Below are positions 56,926 through 64,000 of a stretch of 64,000 bases of DNA, piece after piece (positions within the stretch are counted from its first letter, which is position 1; each line of letters begins with the position of its first letter). This stretch comes from Phragmites australis (taxonomy: Eukaryota > Streptophyta > Magnoliopsida > Poales > Poaceae): contig NC_084942.1 in NCBI RefSeq assembly GCF_958298935.1, positions 12,159,501 to 12,223,500 of the forward strand, read 5' to 3'. The notes below the pieces were generated by a model. It had not been told where the DNA came from, searched no databases, and saw only the letters and a list, made by a program, of their open reading frames with translations. The translations under genes and the position numbers were made by a program.

Positions 56926-57690
56926 GTTGATGCATGCTTTGCATGCCCGTGTACATAGTCCTTCGTGACCCGCTTACTTCGGCACTAGCCTAGCAATTAG
57001 GAGAGTAAATTAGCTTTGCGTACATGTATATTAACAATCCATGAGCAATACAACTGGTGTTCTGATCTCTCATTGTCTAGTGCTCTCTCATGTCTTACGG
57101 TGGCGACGTTCACAGGCATCAGTTCATAGAGGTCATGGCCTTGATCCGGCCTTGAGGACTTGGTGAGCATCACAAACAGAATGCTGGTGACGACGATGGC
57201 GGCTTCATGAGGGATACTTCGGGGCCCCCTATTCAGAGGAGGATATAGAAGCGATGACACGTTGGTCTGGTGCATCCACAGCGAGGTTTGTGATGGCGAC
57301 CATGGTTACACCAACATCCACGATCACTGGTACAGCAACTAGCGAAGTAGGATGGCTGAAGATGTTGAGTGTCGAAGCGGGCATGGCGGAGGCCAGAGCC
57401 ATGACTGGAACATCCACGGACTATAGCTCGCTGCCGAGGCATTTTGTTGAACACTTTGTGTGCGTGTAAGCAGAGATTCCTTTATCTGCACTTGACACAG
57501 CAGCACCCATGACACAGTCCATAGCAGTGACGAAAGAGGCCATCGTCACAATTGGATAGGATGTCGGGGCTCCTTGGATCTTCCACACCCCGCGAGAATC
57601 ACCATGTTGGGGGCTTGCAATGCCGCCAACACCTTGGTGATCTCCACCATCTGCTTCTTCATCTCAACCCTCCCAGGATAGCAGTAGCTC
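56926..57690 (-). other. Leader/gag-side region of minus-strand copia
   Basis: Lies on the internal side of the primer site at 57691-57702. Several ORFs of 60-92 codons occur on both strands (for example 57275-56997 minus); I recognise none of them as gag. Confidence 0.35.
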
Positions 57691-57700
57691 TGATGCCAGA
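57689..57700 (-). other. Primer-binding site (minus strand)
   Basis: On the minus strand, TGGCATCAGAGC lies next to the end of a short LTR; one base differs from the initiator Met tRNA complement. Confidence 0.75.
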
Positions 57701-57701
57701 T

Positions 57702-58032
57702 TGTTATGTTCCTTTGGTAGATCTAAGAATAAGACATAATTTAGGGTAGATTCAGTAGGGGATTCGGGGTAGATAGCAAGAACAGCACGAGGTGGGAGAT
57801 AGATGCATTGTATCAAGGAAAGTGGAGTTTGAGAGTTCACAATCGTCACCCCACCTCTGCTCTCTATAACACCCACGCCATGGGCTCGTAGACCCACACT
57901 CATTTTTCCCATTGGGCCACCGGGTGCAAAGAATTGGGCTCCTTATCAAGCTTGGGCCGCAAATGCCTTCTTCTTGCCATTCCCGTTCTTGGTCATGCCA
58001 TCTCCTTCTCTGGCCCGAGTCATGACACAACA
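57702..58032 (-). repeat. Short copia LTR (331 bp)
   Basis: Plus-strand ends are tgttatgttcc and gtcatgacacaaca, giving a minus-strand LTR that starts TGTTGTGTCATGAC and ends AACATAACA beside the primer site. The length fits short-LTR copia groups. The inverted-repeat element at 58036 inserted at its outer edge. Confidence 0.75.
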
Positions 58033-58035
58033 GCT
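58028..58035. repeat. 8-bp duplication caacagct (left)
   Basis: Repeated at 60438-60445, just outside the inverted-repeat element. The first five bases are the end of the copia LTR. Confidence 0.75.
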
Positions 58036-59056
58036 TAGAGTTTTTTTTATTTTTATATTTACTAACATTAATATTTAAATAAATAGACCTCTGATGAAAA
58101 GAATTGTAAGAATAGACGTCTACCGTCCTCTCACGGGGCGGTTAGACCTCGACCGCCCTATATGAGGGCGATAAGTAGTCCGATGCGTCCACTGTGGTAG
58201 CTTGGGAGCTAATCGCCCTCTGATCGGGCGGATTAGGACCTTACCGTCTCATCAGAGGGCAGTCGTGTGAACCGTGTTTCATCGAAATCACTGTTCATAG
58301 TAGTATTTTCCCTTCCATCTTCTTTATACAAAACTATGGTCTTATGTTACTCTAAAAATCCTAAAACTTTTTGTACGTGTTTCATAATTTATGTGCAACC
58401 TATTTTAATTGGATTCACAAAGCATGTGTAGAATTTAAACTAAAATTCTCCAAAAAAAAGACTACTTTTATAAATTTTAACAATTGTTAGGGCCTCAAAT
58501 AAATGTCCAAAAATCTGGAGAAATTCACTAACATTCATCTTATGTGATGGACTAATTTCTAAAATTATTTCTAGCCCTAGGCTATATGGTGAAAAAGTGA
58601 GTTCCTTTGTAATACTCTATTTATATGCATTTTTATCATTTCATGTGAATTTGGCTATTATGTTCTCCACCGACCCAGTATGTCACAGAGTAGCTGGTAG
58701 GTGGAGGGTGGCGGTCATACCAGAGCTCACCATCTCTTTACTTCTTCTTGTATTTGTGGCAGGGATAATATACGCAGTTCAACGTTGTCTTTTATAGTCT
58801 TTCACAACATCAATTGCAAACATACACTGCTGCAACCACACCCTGCTGCTAGCATAGCACCTCTGTCATGAGTTAGGCTTTATACATAAAGTGACCACAT
58901 GACCCAGCTTTAAGCACCTCTGTCGTTTGAACTCATTTCCCTACTTTGCATGTGATGTTCTCAGCAAGTCAAAAAGTTTGACTAGAAACGGAGGCAACCA
59001 ACGGTGGAAACATGGCTGCAAAATAGAAGAGAAGCGAGAGAGAGAGAACGGCAGAG

Positions 59057-59418
59057 AGGAGTGCTTCTAGTGGATCCAAGGGCTCTGCGTATTTGGGTTT
59101 GTCCAAATTTTGTTATGACTGCAAGAGCAAGAGCGAAGCTGCAAGGTGGAGAGTTGGAACTTCGGCCAACTACGATAGGGTGTTCCTCATATGCTATGCT
59201 AGGGTGAGTTTTGTTCCTGTGTGCAACATCAGTTGGATTTTGAAGGTTCTTATTTTTTTTTCCATGAGTTGCAGAAATGCAACTTTTTCATGTGGGAGGA
59301 TGTGCTGGAGGGCAATAGACGCCACACTGTCGAGGAAGTGATGAACCAGAATGCATATGCAGGGTACAAAGTAGAAGTTTTACTTGCCATGGGGTTGCAA
59401 TTAGCTGCTCTGAAGTAA
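59057..59418 (+). pseudogene. GRF-type zinc-finger gene remnant, two exons
   Basis: Exon 1 (59057-59203) and exon 2 (59275-59418) join in frame across a 71-bp intron with GTGAGT donor and TTGCAG acceptor. The product of about 95 residues has CYDC, then VGTSANYDRVFLICYAR before the intron and KCNFFMWEDVLEG after it: Cys positions 19, 22, 46 and 51 counting the first codon as 1, and the FFxWED signature of GRF zinc fingers. Such domains bind nucleic acid in known proteins. No ATG opens the frame; agg at 59057 stands where a start would fit (ATG to AGG is my inference), and the frame is open up to a stop at 59024. An AATAAA-like signal lies at about 59574. The intron shows capture as DNA, not from mRNA. 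No transmembrane or other domain is assigned. Confidence 0.72.
59204..59274 (+). other. Intron of GRF remnant
   Basis: 71 bp, starts gtgagt and ends with a T-rich tract and gcag; removing it restores the reading frame across the zinc finger. Confidence 0.7.
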
Positions 59419-60437
59419 GTACCCATGAAGATGAATGAAATGGAAAAGGAGTCTGAACCACCTTAAGATAATGGTGTTTGTGCTTATACTTGGTATGGTC
59501 TAGATGATGGCTAGGCTGTAAGGCTTTCCAGATGTAACATGTAGTATAATGTTAAATCTTGATGCAATGAAAAATAAATAGAACTGATTGGTACTTCAAC
59601 ATCTCATGTTTCATTGTTTAAATAACAACATTATGTAAGGTGCACATAACTTACTTAGTTGAATCAGTGTGTAGTAGCTGAGGAACTTGTGGCCCTCCCC
59701 TACCATATATCTTGTCAAGGGACTTCTCTTTACCCTTAAAAGCCTTGTCATAAGAAACTCCAACTTGTACCTAAATTTGTACTTCTTTTGTAACTCCTTT
59801 TGTAGCTCCTTCTGTTGAATACCAATGTTCTGTATAGAGAAGATGAGAGGGGAAAATAGAGATGTGAGCAGTACTTCTGGCGCAGTCAAGGGTGTATATA
59901 TTTGAATTCAAATTGAATTAAAAGAAAAATATCACATAAAATGATAAAAATGCATATAAATAGAGCATTACAAAGGAACTCACTTTTTCACCATATAGCC
60001 TAGGGCTGTAAATAATTTTAGAAATTAGTCTATCACATAAGATGAATATTAGTGAAATTTTCTAGATTTTTGGAAATTTATTTTGGAGAATTTTAGTTTA
60101 AATTCGACACATGCTTTTTAGGTGAATCCAATTAAAATGGATTGCACATGAATTATGAAACATGTACAAAAAATTTTAAGATTTTTGGAACAACAAAAGA
60201 CCACAGTTTTGTATAAAGAAGATGTGAGAGAAAAATATTACTGGGAACAGTGATTTCAACGAAATACTGTTCACAAAAGGGCGGTTAGCCGCTGCCACGA
60301 TGGAAGCGTCGGACTGCTTATCGGTAAGGGCCTAACCGTCTCATGAGAAGGTGGTAGGTATCTATTCTTACAATTCTTTTCATTAAAAATCTATTTATTT
60401 AAATATTAATGTTATAAAATATAAAAATAAAAAACTC

Positions 60438-60445
60438 CAACAGCT
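60438..60445. repeat. 8-bp duplication caacagct (right)
   Basis: Exact copy of 58028-58035. Confidence 0.75.
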
Positions 60446-61030
60446 CACCCTTTCATGGAGCCACCAAGCGTGCGTCAGCTGACGCCTGGAGAATGGCCAA
60501 GCCGGCCCAGGCCTCTTGCGCCCGGCCCCTTGTTCCAATCAATGACGCTTTCGGCTTTATCCGCATGTCTCTGAAGCCGGTGGATAGGGGAGAAGCTAGA
60601 GCTCCAAAAACTCAATGTGCATACTTCAATATATGTAGATTTAGATAGTGCATATATTTGAAATTATATGGTACATAAGTGGTGAAATTGAATTGCTAAT
60701 AACTAAGATTTTATTTTCCCCTAGTACTAGTGCACTCTTCTATGCTAGTGTAGCTTCGCCTTTGCCAGTGAATGACTTGTTGGCCTAGTTCCAGCGCCTA
60801 AGACTGGCAGAGGACACTGCCCCGGATGCATGCTGCATACGGTCTCGCCACGCCGTCTCCTGAGTGCTGCCATGGGGCACCCCGCTGGCGCTCTCTGCGC
60901 CACATGGGCCTCCATCATCTGTTGCAGTGATGCGCATGGGGCTGATCCATCGCTTCTGTGAAAGTGTCTAGAGGGGGTAAATAGGTTTTTTTTAAATTAA
61001 AACTAAAACAGTGGATTAAAACTGCGAGAT
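60446..61030. other. Unassigned, LTR-like fragment at right
   Basis: No ORF of note. At about 60956-60990 the sequence gtgtctagagggggtaaata resembles the polypurine/LTR edge seen in grass copia elements. The rest is unassigned. Confidence 0.3.
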
Positions 61031-61345
61031 ATTTCGATGAAGATCGGATACTCAGAGTTTTAGCATGCTGGGAGATTTGGAAAGAGCGCAACACCCAGAG
61101 TTTTTGAAAGAAGAGAAAGACCGACTTTCACCATTGCATGTAAGATTAAAGAGGGGGATCTCTAGACTCTTACGGGTGCGCAGCGCTTGGGCCGCCTCTT
61201 TTGAGAAGAGTAGGGTTACTTCTGTCGATGTGGCTGACTTGTTGGCTTGTGTGTATATTTTTGTTTTCTCTGTTTTGTTTTGAACACCTCTTCTTATCAA
61301 TATAACAGGCAGCTCTTCTGCTAATTCATTTAAAAAAAGATACTT
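61031..61345 (+). pseudogene. LINE-type 3' end
   Basis: Encodes CWEIWKERNT in one frame and RVFERRE or EFLKEEKDRLSPLHVRLK in the next, the pattern at the C-terminus of plant LINE reverse transcriptase ORFs, and ends after LLRVRSAWAASFEK and ADLLACVYIFVF. Only the last about 90 codons remain, with a frameshift. It is followed by an A-rich stretch (ttaaaaaaagat) at 61329. Confidence 0.5.
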
Positions 61346-61919
61346 AAAACAAAATAGCATGTAACAGTTAAATATCCCAATATATATAAATCAAACATCG
61401 CACCCAATGGTGGGTAATTTAAATTTACTTTTAATATTTCAAATGAAAGGATACAATTGATCTGTGCACTTAAAGATAATTTTATTTTATGTTAAACAAC
61501 ACCGCATAGTGTGCTTAAGAAAGCAAACCTAACCACGCCCTTTTGTACACTGACCCTATGAACCTTAGAATTGGCTCCTTCGTAGCTTTGGGTGCATTTG
61601 GTAGAGATCTAGATTCTCCTAGAAATATTTTGATTTCAGATTCTCTCTGTAAATTCTTTAGTGAATCAGAATCACCTTAGAAGTCGTTTGGCTATTTGTC
61701 TGGATTCTCTTTCTTGAAAAGACAGGATGGTGGTGCAGTTGACCACTTTGCCCTTTGTTGATATGTTGTTTTTTGGGTTTTTTTTTCAATAACAACAATT
61801 GGCATACATATACATCATGAGCATCATCTCTAATCATTTTTGATCAATTGTTGCATGCATTTGAGTTTAATTGGAATTAATCAAATTCATGAAAAGAAAG
61901 ACCATGTGAAGAAACTTGA
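61346..61919. other. Unassigned AT-rich sequence
   Basis: No gene seen. The stretch gtgcatttggtagagatctagattctcc at 61593 resembles MITE-type ends, but I found no matching inverted end. Confidence 0.25.
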
Positions 61920-62210
61920 AATTTCACTATATAACTTAGAGTTGGAGATAATTTTAGAAATTAGTCCGTTAATTAAGATGAATATTGGAAATTTTTCCTA
62001 ATTTTTAAAGCTCTAAAAATTCATGGAATATGCAAAAATAGTCAATTTGAATTATTTTTAATTTTAGTTCTATTCAGGATTTTTAAGTGCAACCAGTTAA
62101 AATGAGTTGGTTATGGATTATAGAACCTGCACAAAAATTGGCAGATTTTTTGGAGCCTTTTAGAAGGTCTAAACCTATAGGAAAAACAGATTGAAAATAT
62201 GGATTTTTAA
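61920..62210 (+). repeat. LTR-module relative
   Basis: The run gagataattttagaaattag and the later block caaccagttaaaatgagttg ... cctgcacaaaaattgg match the arms of the 58036-60437 element and, more distantly, the first 350 bp of the Tekay LTRs. From 62211 to 62850 nothing else is recognised. Confidence 0.6.
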
Positions 62211-62850
62211 GGCATCTTGTTAGCTGGGAACCCAAGGGCAGTGTGGGACAGAAACGGCCTCCAGGTGTTTCGCCGATTCAGGCAGTTTCGGAGAAAAAGC
62301 TCCTACTAGAATCATTTAGACTTTCAACATTTTGGCTATCCAGCAGGCCGTTTCAGAGGAGAATCGATCCGGATTCAGATAGTCAGAGGATGTGTAATAG
62401 GATGCAGTGGGAAAAATGATGGTCTATTCACTTATACGAGCGAGAACAAACAAAAATGATATGTAAAAAAATATGAAAAATCGGATGACTTACTGGGTCT
62501 GTGTTTTTTTCCTTACATACATTTGATACACAAGCGTCAACATGAGTGCCACAGTTGCTGTCTCATTGTCTAGGCGGCACCTTCCAAACAGGAAGGTAGT
62601 TCTCGAAAATTATAGCTACCAACATGAATAAAGTGTAAGAGCGGCTATCTATTAAGCTTTTTTAAAAGAAATATGCGAATTTGTTAATGAGTTTTGTAAA
62701 AAAAAGGTTTCAAATTATGGTGTTTAGATGCCACAAAGTTGGATACCCTTTTTTAAAAAATTTCAAGTGACTCCAAGAAATTATTATTACATGTTCATTT
62801 TTCGGGCGCTAGGTTTGACAGCCTCCAAAATTAAATTTTCCCATTATATT

Positions 62851-62858
62851 GTTTGAAC
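62851..62858. repeat. 8-bp target duplication gtttgaac (left)
   Basis: Repeated exactly at 63418-63425. Confidence 0.9.
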
Positions 62859-63417
62859 TAAAGATGGCCAACTGGGCCGGGCCTAACGGGCCAGCCCGCG
62901 GCACGGAAAAATTGGCCCGGCCCAGGCACGGCACGGCACGAAAGTAAATGGGCCGTGCCGGCACGGCACGGTTAGGCGGGCCGTGCCTGGGCCGGAGCCG
63001 CGGCACGCCGGGCCGGCACGGCACGGCCCATTTAAGTTTTTCTATTTTTTAAGGTTTTATATAATTTATTTATCCCTAATACATAAAGAGATTCTTAACA
63101 GGGTGGTAGAGTCATTGCTTCCCATGTACGAGGTCTTGAGTTCGATCCCTGCATTCGGCGGTTTTTTGATGTTTTTCGGGATTTTCACGTGTTAACGGGC
63201 CGCCAGGCCAGGAAAATACTAATGGGCCTATCGTGCCACGGGCCGGCACGGCACGGCCCGATCTTAAATGGGCCGTGCCTGGGCTGCAACCACGGCACGT
63301 GGGCCGGCACGGCACGGCCCGTTTAGCTAACGGGCTGTAACGGGCCGTGCCCAAAACGGGCCGTGCCTGACTGGGCCCGTGCCGTGCCGGACCGGGCCGC
63401 CCATTTGGACATCTTTA
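62859..63417. mobile_element. hAT-like foldback element
   Basis: 559 bp with ends TAAAGATGGCCAACTGGGC and (inverted) TAAAGATGTCCAAATGGGC. Both arms are made of repeated gggccgtgcc / ggcacggcacgg units, so the arms fold on each other and on themselves. An exact 8-bp duplication supports a hAT-type mechanism. The loop (63030-63190) is AT-rich and carries a tRNA-like block. No transposase. Confidence 0.88.
63102..63155 (+). promoter_or_regulatory. tRNA-like block, pol III A and B boxes
   Basis: tggtagagtca (63104-63114) fits the A box and agttcgatccc (63139-63149) fits the B box (10 of 11). The spacing is short for a tRNA gene (24 bp between boxes) and I cannot fold a full cloverleaf, so this is a tRNA-derived remnant rather than a tRNA gene. 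Confidence 0.5.
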
Positions 63418-63425
63418 GTTTGAAC
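63418..63425. repeat. 8-bp target duplication gtttgaac (right)
   Basis: Exact copy of 62851-62858. Confidence 0.9.
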
Positions 63426-64000
63426 ATATATTTTTTATAACTACAGAAATAATAATCATTTGGAATTAGTTTCAAATACAAATCTAAATAAAGATGTCAC
63501 TCTTGTGTTACTAAACAAATATACTGTTGGACTATCAAAAAAGTTCAAAAATTTTGAACCTCGAAACACGTGAGCGCCATTCAAAATAATATGAACGGAA
63601 GGATCACCATTGACCACGGTAACCAACAGGGCAGTGGGCATCTGCTTTACATTGGCCTCATAAATCACTAACTAGAAGACAGACATCTGCAGCACTTGCA
63701 AGTTGCAATAAAGATGCTCAAATGATCCTTCAGTGATCGAATCTAAGGTAATTCCATAAATCTCACTTTGCTCCTTGGAACACTTTCACACAAAAATAGG
63801 GCTCGATGTCACCATCATATCAACTAAGCATGACCTGCAGTTTTGCAAATTGAATATATGAGATGTTACTGGCACAATAAGGTTCTAGAAGAATTCTAAC
63901 ATATTTCACAACATTAAAGCTTGAATGAAAATTGCATGATCATGTAAGGATACCTCAAGTACTCAAATTAAGTCAGTTCTGTCTGTAAAGATGGCAACCA
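63426..64000 (-). other. Possible degraded exons, unrecognised
   Basis: On the minus strand a nearly continuous frame from about 63770 to 63456 reads EIYGITLDSITEGSFEHLY, one stop, then IYEANVKQMPTALLVTVVNG and VHIILNGAHVFRG. A splice-acceptor-like tract (ttgcaaaactgcag on the minus strand, near 63836) precedes it. The sequence lacks transposon hallmarks and may be a low-copy gene remnant continuing to the right. I do not recognise the protein. Confidence 0.3.

Larger units (their letters stand above)
58036..60437. mobile_element. Long inverted-repeat element carrying GRF gene
   Basis: The arms are about 58036-58646 and 59932-60437. Matching blocks in inverted order include gagttttttatttttatatt, ttaatatttaaataaataga, tcttctttatacaaaact and the block gcctaggctatatggtgaaaaagtg variant near 58575 / 59990. 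The left arm is about 100 bp longer owing to extra GC-rich hairpin-like units (58125-58265). An 8-bp duplication flanks it. Such long arms recall Mutator-like or foldback elements, but I see no transposase, and the duplication length fits hAT rather than the usual 9 bp of Mutator. The interior (58650-59930) holds a GRF zinc-finger gene remnant with its intron. Confidence 0.75.

Noticed and set aside
56925..57080. 3' LTR of the plus-strand copia at 55870
   Set aside because: It starts with gttgatgcatg, but no second copy or clear CA end was found, and it overlaps the leader of a minus-strand element.
58125..58265. Riboswitch or ncRNA in the GC-rich hairpins
   Set aside because: The hairpins (for example cgccctctgatcgggcgg) are part of one inverted arm and vary in the other arm; no known RNA family is suggested.
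61590..62400. MITE with ends near 61593 and 62395
   Set aside because: Both ends have gattctcc-like words, but they do not align as terminal inverted repeats and no duplication was found.
63102..63155. Functional tRNA gene
   Set aside because: A and B boxes are present but spacing is short and acceptor and anticodon stems do not pair convincingly.

Overview
The window is nuclear DNA from a plant, most likely a panicoid grass. It holds nested LTR retrotransposons (Ty3/gypsy Tekay-type chromovirus and Tat/Grande-like; Ty1/copia Sirevirus-like and Ale/Retrofit-like), a CACTA end, a Tourist-like MITE, a hAT-like foldback element and a LINE tail. I see no intact host gene. The species cannot be fixed from sequence alone.

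Layout. Positions 1-12508 hold the 5' part of a minus-strand Tat-like element (gag 1-1370 and 11402-11663, LTR 11664-12508). It is split by a 10.0-kb Tekay chromovirus at 1371-11396 with a perfect 5-bp target duplication (tgcta). The Tat-like element itself sits inside a plus-strand Sirevirus-like copia pol (12509-13987), which continues to an LTR at 15018-16510. A truncated minus-strand LTR (about 16550-18374) leads into a second, decayed Tekay-like element (18375-23594).

Positions 24580-49570 are bounded by two Tat-like LTRs but contain two successive internal regions with no LTR between them, joined near 37238. Each has gag and/or PR-RT-RNaseH-INT remnants, 98-bp tandem repeats and a long antisense ORF. 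Copy 1 is split by a solo Tekay LTR (28069-31861, TSD cagaa). Copy 2 is split by a 3.2-kb solo LTR (40940-44152, TSD gaggc).

Positions 49571-64000 are older and more mixed: a Sirevirus LTR rich in palindromes, a CACTA end with an internal foldback, a third Tat-like 3' region with a Tourist-like MITE in its antisense ORF, copia remnants, and two elements worth attention. The first, 58036-60437, is a long inverted-repeat element whose arms resemble LTR sequence and which encloses a two-exon GRF zinc-finger gene remnant. The second, 62859-63417, is a hAT-like foldback with a perfect 8-bp TSD and a tRNA-like pol III promoter block in its loop.

The genes do not form a host pathway; gag, protease, RT, RNase H and integrase are parts of mobile elements and almost all are broken. 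The most unusual recurring signal is a short exon-like reading frame near the 3' end of five Tekay-type LTR copies, kept open and next to a consensus splice acceptor. All identifications are from reading motifs and repeats by eye; no database search was run.
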